DNA from: Devosia sp. 2618
Lineage (GTDB): Bacteria > Pseudomonadota > Alphaproteobacteria > Rhizobiales > Devosiaceae
Direction: 5' to 3'
DNA: 64,000 bases
Assembly: GCF_040546815.1 (NCBI RefSeq)
Contig: NZ_JBEPOO010000001.1
Coordinates: forward strand, 4,189,965-4,253,964
Every line of letters begins with the position of its first letter. Within the stretch, counting starts at the first letter, position 1. The translations under genes were made by a program, and so were the position numbers. The notes beneath the pieces were generated by a model. It saw only the letters and a program-made list of their open reading frames with translations. It did not search any database and had not been told where the DNA came from. Positions 1-8,031 of this stretch are shown piece after piece.

Positions 1-834
1 AATCAGGTCATGACTACCGCGTCGAACGACGTTGCGTCCGATCATCGCTGGCGTGGCAAGGCCGGTATAGAGCTGCAGATAGGTATCGTCGGGTCCGCCC
101 GTGGGCGGGATTTCGGGCATCGCGGCCCCGGCCTGCTGCATCACCTGAGCCAGATCGGCATTGGTGACGGTCATCGTGGTGATCGAGCCGTCTTCCAACA
201 GTGCATCGAGGCTGGTTGGGATATAACTGTCGATATCGAGTGTCGGTTCGATGATCACCGGCCGGCCGAGCCGGGCGCTCAGCACCATACGCGCGCTGTC
301 GCGGATGGCGTTGCGGAAGGCGCGGCCGGACGTCGTCGCCCCAGCGATAAACTCGGGTTTGGGCCCATCCGAAGCGCCGGTGCGCGATGACATGCCCGCC
401 GTGGCGACCATGAATTTTTGCGTCAGGTTGGTGAGGCGCTCGTCCTCGATGATCAGCGGTTCGCGGTGGAAGAGGCTCACTGCGCCGGTGATCTGTCCCT
501 CAAGGTTCACACCCGCAACGACATCGAACGGGGTGCCCGAATAGCCATGGGCGCGCACGACGTCGAGCGTCGAAAACACATAGCCGACCACCGCGTCGCC
601 CTGATAGGCGGCCGCCGCCGGTGGTCCGCCATCGTCGAGAATTTCGATGCGGTCGGCGCCCGGAAAGACGGCGCGCAGCACTTCGGGCGTCACGCGCTCG
701 GCGAGTGCGGGGGTATTTTCCACATAGTCGTATTCAACGGCATTGGCGAAGGATGCGGATAAAAACCATAGGCATAAAATAGCGCGGACAAAAAAAGCCG
801 CCAGCGGGGCGACCTGCCCTTTAGGACTAAACAA
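1..834 (-). CDS. nosR: NosR/NirI-type FMN-binding protein, N-terminal part (runs off the window)
   Basis: The 278 codons present resemble the periplasmic flavin domain of NosR, the membrane flavo-iron-sulfur protein needed for expression and activity of nitrous oxide reductase in denitrifiers. A hydrophobic signal segment (residues ~13-30) ends in SFANA. The motif GATTS at residues 164-168 fits the threonine that carries covalent FMN in this family. The C-terminal membrane helices and ferredoxin domain would lie left of position 1. The start is TTG at 834, chosen because GGGGAGAGG lies just upstream and stops precede it. NirI, a paralogue serving nitrite reductase, is the main alternative; the other nos genes are not visible. 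Confidence 0.8.
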   Translation of the reverse strand, partial: MFSPKGQVAPLAAFFVRAILCLWFLSASFANAVEYDYVENTPALAERVTPEVLRAVFPGADRIEILDDGGPPAAAAYQGDAVVGYVFSTLDVVRAHGYSGTPFDVVAGVNLEGQITGAVSLFHREPLIIEDERLTNLTQKFMVATAGMSSRTGASDGPKPEFIAGATTSGRAFRNAIRDSARMVLSARLGRPVIIEPTLDIDSYIPTSLDALLEDGSITTMTVTNADLAQVMQQAGAAMPEIPPTGGPDDTYLQLYTGLATPAMIGRNVVRRGSHDLI

Positions 835-927
835 TTCAAACCTCTCCCCCCGTCGGACTTTGTCCTGACAGATGCACTAGGGCTACGCCTATTTTCTAGG
901 CAGGGGAAGATGGCCGCGATCACGAAC

Positions 928-941
928 TGACCGATCGGTCA
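928..941. promoter_or_regulatory. Perfect palindrome upstream of the nosR-like gene
   Basis: TGACCGATCGGTCA is a perfect 14-bp inverted repeat about 95 bp upstream of the TTG start. An AT-rich TAGAAAAT that could be a -10 region lies between it and the gene. The spacing of the TGA/TCA half sites does not fit the FNR/NNR pattern (TTGAT-N4-ATCAA). It looks more like a TetR-family operator. No regulator gene adjoins it. Confidence 0.4.
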
Positions 942-1103
942 AACGCGCCCAGCTGGCGGGCTGCATGCAGGATAGATATGTGTGCAGTCGCCGCAATTGC
1001 GCTTGCTAAAATTTACAGCAAACGTCGATGATTACAGTTGTTCGTGGCGGTAGCTGCTGAAATCGGGGCGGCACGTCTTGTGGTGTACAATGCAGAGGCA
1101 TGA

Positions 1104-1460
1104 ATGAGTGATATTTCTCGGCCGCGCGCCGTGCGGTTCAAGGCAGACTTTGGTATTGGCGATACGATCGGGGCGATCGTGATCTGGATTGTCTTGAGCA
1201 TCGTGACGCTGGGTCTCGCCCTCTTCGTATTCCCCTATTACCTCAACAAAGACGTACTCAATAAGACGCGCGTGCTCGATGCGGGTGGTCGCGAAATCGG
1301 GCGGCTCAATTGCCGGTTCAACCTCGCCTCCTCGATTGGTCACGTGATCATCTGGATCATTTTGATCCTCGTCACGCTGGGGCTAGCGTCGTTCTTTTAT
1401 CTCTACCGCGTGCTGCGCGTGGTCATCAACGAGACCGAGATCGAGTATTTCGACCGCTAG
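1104..1460 (+). CDS. Small membrane protein with two homologous hydrophobic modules
   Basis: This 118-residue protein is not recognised as a named family. It has two hydrophobic segments (about residues 24-46 and 77-98). They belong to an internal duplication: IGAIVIWIVLSIVTLGLA and IGHVIIWIILILVTLGLA align almost residue for residue, each followed by an aromatic stretch and a charged segment. A weak GCAGAGG lies before the ATG. Its stop codon overlaps that of the convergent tusA in the palindrome CTAG. The coding potential is clear; the function is unknown. Confidence 0.7.
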   Translation: MSDISRPRAVRFKADFGIGDTIGAIVIWIVLSIVTLGLALFVFPYYLNKDVLNKTRVLDAGGREIGRLNCRFNLASSIGHVIIWIILILVTLGLASFFYLYRVLRVVINETEIEYFDR

Positions 1461-1708
1461 CCCGTGGTGATGGTGAAGGCCATCACGTCGTCCTCAGTGC
1501 TTAGCGTGTAGCTGTGGCCCTGCTGGCGGCAGTAAAGCGGGATGTCGATCTTGGCCATCGGATCGGTGGCCAGCACAACGAGAACAGCGCCGGCGGGCAG
1601 ACCCGCCAGGCGCTTTTCCATTTTGAGGACAGGCAGCGGGCATTTGAGCCCGCGCGCATCGATTGTTTCAGGCTCAGTTGCCAAGCACGAGCACCCAGTG
1701 AATGCCAT
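1457..1708 (-). CDS. tusA: TusA-family sulfurtransferase
   Basis: A small sulfur-carrier protein of the TusA/SirA fold. The signature Cys-Pro-x-Pro is present as LKCPLPVLK after the conserved DARG, and the cysteine would carry the persulfide for tRNA thiolation or molybdenum cofactor chemistry. The ATG at 1708 gives 83 residues; a TTG at 1684 would give 75, closer to the family norm. Either start overlaps the end of the upstream CAP-domain gene, so the two are probably translationally coupled. The family call is firm, the start is not. Confidence 0.85.
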   Translation of the reverse strand: MAFTGCSCLATEPETIDARGLKCPLPVLKMEKRLAGLPAGAVLVVLATDPMAKIDIPLYCRQQGHSYTLSTEDDVMAFTITTG

Positions 1709-2171
1709 AGCTCGAGCTTGGATTGAACGAGACGGCAACGCCGGCCTTGGTGGCATTGGCGTTAAGGCCAGCCGCGTCTGCCGGATTGTTGCGCCATCCC
1801 GAGAAGGTCTCGGCAAAGGTGGCGTAGCCGGCGCTGAGCTTCATCACGTTGAGGCCCTGTGGGGTCTTGGGTGGCGTGCCGGTCTGGGAATACTGGTTGG
1901 CGAGCGCCTGTGCGGTGCCGTCCAGCGCTGGGTCCGAGATCAGTGCTGGCAGGCCATTGGTGGCGCGGAACGCATTGATGATGCCGATGGCCTGCGCCCG
2001 ATCAAGCGTTGCGCCCGGCTGGTCCATACGGGCCGAAAGGCCGGGCGACAGGGCAGTGGCGCTACTGCCGCCGCCACCACCGCCGCCCATGCTGCAGGCA
2101 GCAAGGGCTGCGCCCACGAGGATGACGGCGAGTGGCATAACGGCCGGCTTGAAGTGGCGCAAAACGGTCAT
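1674..2171 (-). CDS. CAP (SCP/PR1)-domain lipoprotein
   Basis: A 165-residue secreted protein. A signal peptide ends in the lipobox LAAC, so lipid attachment to the envelope is expected. A seven-glycine run (CSMGGGGGGGSS) forms a flexible linker, and a CAP domain follows, recognised by the pattern IINAFRATNGLPAL and the C-terminal HWVLVLGN strand. Bacterial CAP proteins are secreted and of mostly unknown function. The ATG at 2171 was chosen because AGGATAGATCC precedes it. The end overlaps the tusA start. Confidence 0.8.
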   Translation of the reverse strand: MTVLRHFKPAVMPLAVILVGAALAACSMGGGGGGGSSATALSPGLSARMDQPGATLDRAQAIGIINAFRATNGLPALISDPALDGTAQALANQYSQTGTPPKTPQGLNVMKLSAGYATFAETFSGWRNNPADAAGLNANATKAGVAVSFNPSSSYGIHWVLVLGN

Positions 2172-2346
2172 GGATCTATCCTGAGTGAAAGGCAATTGTG
2201 GCGCACTAGGCGGCCAGCAAGGCCAAAAGATGGTTGCCCCTTGATAACCCAATAGCCCTGCCATCACCTTAACAGGCCGACGAATCATCGCTCACCGGGC
2301 CGTGATCGCCGACATTTGAAGACGTGAACAGGCAGGATATGCACAC

Positions 2347-2658
2347 TTGCTGACGGTCATCGACGAAGCAGGACCAAATGAAGGCCAATGGCAATTGCTC
2401 GAAGAGGGCGACGCCCTTTTCCTCAACGCCTATTGCAGCCACAGCTTCATCGACTACGCGTTCCTGATGCAGTTGACCGCCGATGAGATCACACGCTTTC
2501 GGGCGTCCGGCCGGGATTATCTCACGACGTTGGCCTATGACGTGCACTGGACCGCGCCTATCGTGAAGGCCAGCAAATCACCCTACAAAAACCGCAACCT
2601 GACGCCGACCCGCGGGGGCGAAGTGGTGGCCGCGCTGAACGCGTGGGCGCAGCGCTAG
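2347..2658 (+). CDS. Hypothetical protein with TTG start
   Basis: A 103-residue soluble protein with no recognised domain. It is acidic in the first half and ends in NLTPTRGGEVVAALNAWAQR. There is no ATG or GTG in frame after the preceding stop at 2317; the TTG at 2347 has AGGA about nine bases upstream. Codon usage looks coding. It could be the remnant of a longer gene that lost its front end. It is convergent with the tRNA-Arg gene. Confidence 0.5.
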   Translation: MLTVIDEAGPNEGQWQLLEEGDALFLNAYCSHSFIDYAFLMQLTADEITRFRASGRDYLTTLAYDVHWTAPIVKASKSPYKNRNLTPTRGGEVVAALNAWAQR

Positions 2659-2684
2659 CCGGGACATTTCCAGAGATGGGAAGG

Positions 2685-2761
2685 TGGTGATCTCGACGGG
2701 ATTCGAACCCATGACCCCCGGATTAGGAATCCGGTGCTCTATCCTGCTGAGCTACGAGACC
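2685..2761 (-). tRNA. tRNA-Arg (anticodon CCT)
   Basis: A 77-nt cloverleaf. The acceptor stem GGTCTCG pairs with CGAGATC (one G-T wobble). The anticodon stem CCGGA/TCCGG encloses the loop TTCCTAA, giving CCT, which reads AGG. The T-arm has GGTTCGAATCC. The discriminator A is followed by an encoded CCA (2687-2685). Confidence 0.95.
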
Positions 2762-2853
2762 ACTCGGGTTGATTAGCAAATGTGTGGTGCCAGCGAAAGC
2801 CCGCATGCGGCGCTGGGATGGGGGCAATTGGTCGAGGATAGGCGCGGCGCTGC

Positions 2854-3963
2854 CTAGTGCTCGCTGCGGCCGCGCAGTTTTTCGATGATCAGCATAAGTT
2901 CCACCTGCCGGTTGATGGCCAGCTTCTGGAAAATCCGCGACAGGTGGGTGCGGGCGGTTTCGTAGCCCATGTTGAGGCTGGTCGCGGTTTCGCGCAGGGG
3001 CAGGCCGGCGCCAACCGATGCGGCAACCAGTGCCTCGCTGCGGGTGAGGCCCAGCAGGCTGACCAGCTTTTCGGCGGGCACGGCGGGCCGATGCACCAGA
3101 TCCTTGACGAGGATAATGGCGGCGGCATCGGCAAACACATCGACGCCGGTGCGGGGCAGGGCGATGACTTCCAGCAGCACCGCCGGCCGGCCCTCGGTGG
3201 TTAGCAGCACGGCGCCGCTGTCGGGCTGGCCAGATGGAGGTTTGGCAATGGCCTGTCGGATCAGATCTTGTAGCAGATTGTTGGCGCCGACATCGGTCGC
3301 CTGAAGGCGCCCGCCTCTGAAATAGGCCACGGGCGAAAGCGTGTTGATGGCTTGCGGAGAGGCCCAACTGATCTTGCTGTTGAAGTCGACAGTGAGCAAT
3401 GCGCCGGAGGTCTGTTGCCACAGGCTGCGGGTCGCGCCCTCCACGGCTACCGAAACTTCACTGGCGACAGTAATGATCCGCCTGAGTTGCGGAAGCATCG
3501 CCTGCAGGGCAGGTGTATCGGCCCTGTCGAATGGCTCCTGGGTGGTACCGCGCACCAGGCTCAGCGCCCATCGTTGCCCATGCAATGTAAAGCCCACGGC
3601 GGCAAACCAAGGCATACCAATCTTGTAGAAGAACTCCTGGTAGTAGGGATGGGATTTTCGTTCTTCTTCGGTAGAGAGTTCGTGTTCGAAGAAAATACTG
3701 CGATGCTGCGATATCAGGGGCCAGGCGCGCTGGCCTCGTAGGTCTTTGAGGTGCCAGCCCTGCGCCACGAAGTCCTCGAACATGCCGCCAAGCGCGCCGC
3801 CAAGTGGAATGCCACGTTCGACCCCGGCTGGATCGTCTGTCATGATGAAGGCGCCTGCCGCGTTAAAGCTTGTGGCCACGGCATCCAGACCGGCCGACCA
3901 TGGCGTTGATCGGACTGCTGCTTCAAACAGCAGATCGACGGCATATTCGATCGACCCGGTCAC
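2854..3963 (-). CDS. LuxR-type helix-turn-helix transcriptional regulator
   Basis: A 369-residue regulator. The last ~65 residues form a LuxR/GerE DNA-binding domain (GLTRSEALVAASVGAGLPL, then the recognition helix around YETARTHLSRIFQKL). The long N-terminal region has a GAF/PAS-like feel but no certain family match. The start is GTG at 3963 with GGGTGGG upstream. The gene stands alone, divergent from the thermonuclease operon across 320 bp; its signal and targets cannot be read from context. Confidence 0.8.
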   Translation of the reverse strand: MTGSIEYAVDLLFEAAVRSTPWSAGLDAVATSFNAAGAFIMTDDPAGVERGIPLGGALGGMFEDFVAQGWHLKDLRGQRAWPLISQHRSIFFEHELSTEEERKSHPYYQEFFYKIGMPWFAAVGFTLHGQRWALSLVRGTTQEPFDRADTPALQAMLPQLRRIITVASEVSVAVEGATRSLWQQTSGALLTVDFNSKISWASPQAINTLSPVAYFRGGRLQATDVGANNLLQDLIRQAIAKPPSGQPDSGAVLLTTEGRPAVLLEVIALPRTGVDVFADAAAIILVKDLVHRPAVPAEKLVSLLGLTRSEALVAASVGAGLPLRETATSLNMGYETARTHLSRIFQKLAINRQVELMLIIEKLRGRSEH

Positions 3964-4283
3964 ATCCCACCCACAAGTGTAGGCTCAGATCAATCGATTT
4001 GCATGCGATGAAGAGGCCACCATTCTTAAATGAATTTAACGTTGCTGCCCTATCGAGGCAACCAAGTCTGCGATCCGAAAAAGGAAAAATTTCCTCTGCA
4101 TCCATTTTATCTCAACAAAGCAAGTCAGGTTGCGGTGCTGATTCGATTGGGCAACAAAAACTGCGGGTGAGATGATCTCTGCTTACTGGCGCGATTTTTG
4201 TGCGAATTCTGCATCAGAAACAAATTTATTGATTTCGACTGGAGCCACATCCTCGTTCATCATTTTTTGCCGTATTTGGGTGC
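3964..4283. other. Divergent intergenic region between luxR-type and thermonuclease genes
   Basis: These 320 bp contain no gene. They are more AT-rich than their surroundings, as expected for two back-to-back promoters. Small inverted repeats such as GGAAA-AA-TTTCC (near 4083) occur, but no promoter or operator can be assigned with confidence. Confidence 0.4.
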
Positions 4284-5123
4284 ATGGTGAACAAAATCTT
4301 TCCGGGGCCTGATTTGCTCAAGACCAGTCTCGTTCGCCTAGCGACCCTTGCGGCCCTGTCGTCCTCTGCGGTGGCAAGCCTGGCCTGCGAGCAATTGCGC
4401 ATGGCGACGGGCGGGATTGTCGTGTCGGTGACCGATGGCGATACGGTCGAACTCGATGATGGCCGGATCGTCCGAATGATCGGCACGCAGGCCCCCAAGT
4501 TACCGCTGGGCCGTGATAATTTCGAAACTTGGCCCTTGGCGCCGGAGGCCAAAACCGCGCTTGAAGCGATGGCTTTGAACAAGCCGGTGCGGCTCGGTTT
4601 TGGGGGCGAGCAGATCGACCGCTATGGCCGCACACTGGCCCATGTCTTTGTCGAGGCGGCCGACGGCGAAATCTGGGCGCAGCGGGAGATGGTCGCCAAG
4701 GGTCTGGCGCGGGTCTATTCGTTCCCCGATAACCGCGCCTGTCTCGAATTGTTGTTCGCGGCGGAAGGGCGCGCCCGCCTCGCCAGACTTGGCATCTGGG
4801 CCGATCCCTATTACAGCGTTCGGTTAGCGGATGCGCCGGGCGACCTCCTCAGCCGGGCAGGACACTATGAACTTGTAGAAGGCCGGATACTGCTCGCCGA
4901 AAAGCGGGGCGGGCGGGTCTATCTCAATTTCGGCCGGTTCTGGAAGGAAGACTTCACGGCCGTGATCGAGGGAGCGGCCCTGCGCATCTTTACCGAGGCG
5001 GGAATCGACCCGCTGGTGTTAAACGGTGCTTTAGTGCGTATTCGCGGCTGGGTGGATGATCGGGATGGTCCACGCATCGAACTGACACATCCCGAGCAGA
5101 TCGAGGTATTGGCGACACAATGA
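4284..5123 (+). CDS. Thermonuclease (SNase-like) family protein, secreted
   Basis: A 279-residue protein with a signal peptide (residues ~12-35) and a staphylococcal-nuclease-like fold: SVTDGDTVELDDGRIVRMIG, then QIDRYGRTLAHVF and QREMVAKGLARVY. These carry the expected Asp, Arg and Glu positions of a Ca-dependent nuclease. A ~100-residue C-terminal extension is of unknown role. Its stop overlaps the ATG of the M48 protease gene (ATGA at 5120-5123), so the two are cotranscribed and probably both act in the periplasm. Confidence 0.85.
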   Translation: MVNKIFPGPDLLKTSLVRLATLAALSSSAVASLACEQLRMATGGIVVSVTDGDTVELDDGRIVRMIGTQAPKLPLGRDNFETWPLAPEAKTALEAMALNKPVRLGFGGEQIDRYGRTLAHVFVEAADGEIWAQREMVAKGLARVYSFPDNRACLELLFAAEGRARLARLGIWADPYYSVRLADAPGDLLSRAGHYELVEGRILLAEKRGGRVYLNFGRFWKEDFTAVIEGAALRIFTEAGIDPLVLNGALVRIRGWVDDRDGPRIELTHPEQIEVLATQ

Positions 5124-6598
5124 CGGGCAAAGGGCAAATCGCCAAAGGATGGCGCATGGGTGTGCTGGCCGCATTGCTGCTGGCATTGAGCGCGTGCACG
5201 AGCCTGACCGGGTCGAACATCGCGGTCTCCAAGACTGGCGATAACCCGGCGCCGACTGTCGTGCCGGAAGGCACCGACCCGGAAGACGTGGTCATCGGTC
5301 GTCGCGAGCATCCGCGCATCATCGCGGCCTATGGTGGGGTGTATTCCGATCGTCCGGCCGAGATCATGGTCGCGCGTATTGTCGGGCGCCTGCTGGCCGC
5401 TGCCGATCAGCCCAATGCCCAGTTCCAGGTCACCATTCTCGATAGTTCCGAGGTCAACGCCTTCGCGCTGCCCGGCGGCTATATCTATGTCACGCGCGGT
5501 ATTCTGGCGCTGGCGTCAGATACGAGCGAACTCGCGGCCGTGCTGGCGCACGAAATCGCTCACGTCACGCTGCGCCATGCGCGCGCCCGTACCGACCGCA
5601 CCCGCACCACCCAGATCGTTGATCGCGTCATCACGGGCGTCTTTGGTGGCGATACCTCGACGGACGCGACCGCGAACCGCACGCGCCAGTCGATGGCTGC
5701 GTTCAGCCAGAACCAGGAGCTCGAAGCGGACCGCGAAGGCATCAAGTTTGCCGGCAAGGCAGGCTACGATCCGCGCGCTGCCGCACGGTTCCTGGGCGTC
5801 ATGAGCCGGTTTGCCAGCTTCTCAGTGGGCGAAAATGGCGGCGAGGGCTTCCTGTCCTCCCACCCCACTACGCCCGCGCGCATCCAAAAGGCGCTCGACA
5901 CCGCCAGCACCATGTTCGGCCAGTCACAGGTTGGCGAAACTGACCGCGATGGCTATCTGGCTTCGATCTCCGGCCTGACCTTCGGCGATAGCCCATCGCA
6001 GGGTTCGATTGTCGGCCGTCGCTTTATCCACACCGCGTCTAAGTTCACCTTCACGGTGCCCAACGGCTATACGCTGCAAAACTCGCAAAGCGCCGTTGTT
6101 GGTGTCGCTGGCGACGGCGAGGCTGTGCGCTTTGACAGCGCCGACGTGCAGTCAAACGTGTCGCTTGCTGACTATCTCAAGTCCGGGTGGATCGCGGGCC
6201 TCAAGGCCAATAGCGTCACGACGCAGAGCTTTAACGGCATCGAAATGGCGTCTGGCGTGGCGCAGACCGATCAGTGGTTCTTCCGCGTCTCGGTCATGCG
6301 GCTCGATGGTCAGGTCTACCGCTTCATCTTTGCCGCCAAGGCCGATAGCGCCCGCTTTGCCCAAGGTGCCGAAGCGACCCTCAAGAGCTTCCGCCGCACC
6401 GATGCGTCCGATCTCGGTCAGGTGCGCAAGGTTGCCGTGCGCGTCGTCACCGCCAAGGCTGGCGATACGGCTGACTCGTTGGCGCGCCAGATGGGCGGGC
6501 TCAATCGCGGTACCGAACTGTTCTACATCATCAACGACCTCTATCCCGGCGACCGCATCACGGCCGGCATGAAGTACAAGGTTGTGACGCTGCAATAG
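5120..6598 (+). CDS. M48-family metalloprotease lipoprotein, BepA-like
   Basis: A 492-residue periplasmic protease. The signal peptide ends in the lipobox LSAC. The zinc motif HEIAH is at residues 144-148 and the third ligand is in the downstream ELEADREG helix. The C-terminal ~50 residues (AGDTADSLARQ ... PGDRITAGMKYKVV) look like a LysM-type peptidoglycan-binding module. Relatives such as BepA and LoiP degrade or assist misassembled outer-membrane proteins. The gene overlaps the thermonuclease gene by four bases. Confidence 0.9.
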   Translation: MTGKGQIAKGWRMGVLAALLLALSACTSLTGSNIAVSKTGDNPAPTVVPEGTDPEDVVIGRREHPRIIAAYGGVYSDRPAEIMVARIVGRLLAAADQPNAQFQVTILDSSEVNAFALPGGYIYVTRGILALASDTSELAAVLAHEIAHVTLRHARARTDRTRTTQIVDRVITGVFGGDTSTDATANRTRQSMAAFSQNQELEADREGIKFAGKAGYDPRAAARFLGVMSRFASFSVGENGGEGFLSSHPTTPARIQKALDTASTMFGQSQVGETDRDGYLASISGLTFGDSPSQGSIVGRRFIHTASKFTFTVPNGYTLQNSQSAVVGVAGDGEAVRFDSADVQSNVSLADYLKSGWIAGLKANSVTTQSFNGIEMASGVAQTDQWFFRVSVMRLDGQVYRFIFAAKADSARFAQGAEATLKSFRRTDASDLGQVRKVAVRVVTAKAGDTADSLARQMGGLNRGTELFYIINDLYPGDRITAGMKYKVVTLQ

Positions 6599-6661
6599 CG
6601 CACAGCACTGGATGGCATTCGGCTCGGATGAGCCGGATGCACATGGCAGAGCCCGTACCGC

Positions 6662-6862
6662 TTAATGCATCTTGGTGGTTTGTTCGGCGATGACCCGGCC
6701 AGCGCTGCCGGCGCCGCCATCGAGCAGGCCGACCACGTGCTCGCCCAAAATCGTGAAGCTGCCGATTGCCGCAACGGCGACGAGTGCTGCGAGCAGGCCA
6801 TATTCAATGGCCGTCGCGCCTGACTCGTCGGCGAGGAAACCTCGAAGCTTACATCCCAGCAT
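6662..6862 (-). CDS. Flp-family type IVb pilin
   Basis: A 66-residue prepilin. The leader ends FLADESG and is followed by ATAIEYGLLAALVAV, giving the class-IVb cleavage after glycine and the glutamate at +5 of the mature protein. One hydrophobic helix would form the filament core. No tad/cpa assembly genes are in the window, so any pilus it forms depends on a distant locus. It lies downstream of mutT on the same strand. Confidence 0.9.
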   Translation of the reverse strand: MLGCKLRGFLADESGATAIEYGLLAALVAVAAIGSFTILGEHVVGLLDGGAGSAGRVIAEQTTKMH

Positions 6863-6885
6863 GCCCGTCCCCGCATCGCTCTGTC

Positions 6886-7287
6886 CTAGAGCAGGTCACA
6901 CAAAGCGGCGACCAGTGGCTCATCGGCCGGTGGCATCGGGTAGTCGCGCAATTGTTGCGGACGGACCCATTTCAGGGCCGTATGTTCGCGCAACTGAGGC
7001 GTTCCCTGCCACTTTCGGCAGACGTAAAGTGGCATTAACAGGTGAAAATTCTCGTAAGAATGACTGGCGAATGATATCGGTGCCAGACACGCTGTCTTGG
7101 TGGTAATGCCCAGTTCTTCCTCGAGTTCGCGGATCAGTGCCGCCTCGGGAGACTCACCCGGCTCCACCTTGCCGCCGGGAAATTCCCACAGCCCTGCCAA
7201 AGACTTACCCTCGGGGCGCTGGGCGATCAGCACGCGGCGGTCGCTATCGACCAGGGCGCAGGCGACGACGAGAAGCAGTTTGTTCAT
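6886..7287 (-). CDS. mutT: 8-oxo-dGTP diphosphatase MutT (Nudix)
   Basis: A 133-residue Nudix hydrolase that removes oxidised dGTP from the nucleotide pool. The Nudix box (G-x5-E-x7-RELEEELGI) starts at GKVEPGE near residue 39, and the family feature LLVVACALVD...VLIAQRPEGK precedes it. Length fits MutT. The ATG overlaps the stop of the upstream GNAT gene (ATGA), so it is the last gene of argJ-GNAT-mutT, as commonly found in this order. Confidence 0.92.
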   Translation of the reverse strand: MNKLLLVVACALVDSDRRVLIAQRPEGKSLAGLWEFPGGKVEPGESPEAALIRELEEELGITTKTACLAPISFASHSYENFHLLMPLYVCRKWQGTPQLREHTALKWVRPQQLRDYPMPPADEPLVAALCDLL

Positions 7288-8030
7288 GCGGCACCCGGAA
7301 CGCGATAGCTGTAGTCATACTGATGGGCATAGCCGAGGCCTCTATAGAGCGCGATTGCCGCGGCATTGTCCGCCTGCACATTGAGCGCCGCCACGGTTGC
7401 GCCTTCGCGCTTGGCCCAGGCGAGCCCCGAATGCATCATCGCAGAAGCCAGGCCCTGGCGGCGACGGGTGCTGTCCGTGACGACATTGCCGGTCACGACG
7501 ATGCCGTCGGCCACCGCCATAATGGACGTGGCCACAGCCTTGCCATCACGCGCCAGAACGACGCCAATGGCGGGCACGGTCAACGCGGCCAGCAGGTTCT
7601 TCAGCCCGGTCACCGTCGCCTCATCATAGCCGCTCAGCTTTTGCGAGGCGGCCACAAACTTCGGGTCGAGCACGGGCAGGAATTGTGCCTCTTTGTCCGC
7701 CTCGTGATCGCCAAGTTCCATGGCGAACTGGTGGCTCTGGTCAATCTCTACCCAACCGGATTCATCGAGCGTGGCATTGAGTTCGGGGCTCGACAGCGGC
7801 GTAATCCGGAACACCGGACGCAGCTTGCGGATCACCATCCAGGTGCTGGCCGAAATCACGCGCAAGTCGGCGTCTTCGAAATCATCGGGGTCAAGGCACT
7901 GAACCGAATTGGCGCGCTTGGTATAGCCGCCTGCCGCGCGCCGGATCCACGATCCGTCCCATCTTTCCTCAATGCCGGGCCAGGCCTTCAGCCCGGCCCG
8001 CTCAAAGGCCTCAACGCTGGGCAAGGCCAT
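7284..8030 (-). CDS. GNAT-family N-acetyltransferase
   Basis: A 248-residue acetyltransferase. The C-terminal half carries the acetyl-CoA motif A (VVTDSTRRRQGLASAMMHS) and motif B (NVQADNAAAIALYRGLGY). The N-terminal ~120 residues are a second, degenerate domain. The ATG at 8030 lies one base after the argJ stop, with GGAGC as ribosome site. The substrate is unknown. Confidence 0.88.
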   Translation of the reverse strand: MALPSVEAFERAGLKAWPGIEERWDGSWIRRAAGGYTKRANSVQCLDPDDFEDADLRVISASTWMVIRKLRPVFRITPLSSPELNATLDESGWVEIDQSHQFAMELGDHEADKEAQFLPVLDPKFVAASQKLSGYDEATVTGLKNLLAALTVPAIGVVLARDGKAVATSIMAVADGIVVTGNVVTDSTRRRQGLASAMMHSGLAWAKREGATVAALNVQADNAAAIALYRGLGYAHQYDYSYRVPGAA

Positions 8031-8031
8031 A

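Noticed and set aside
928..941. FNR/NNR box for the nosR-like gene
   Set aside because: Half-site spacing differs by two bases from the FNR consensus, so it is reported only as an unspecified palindrome.
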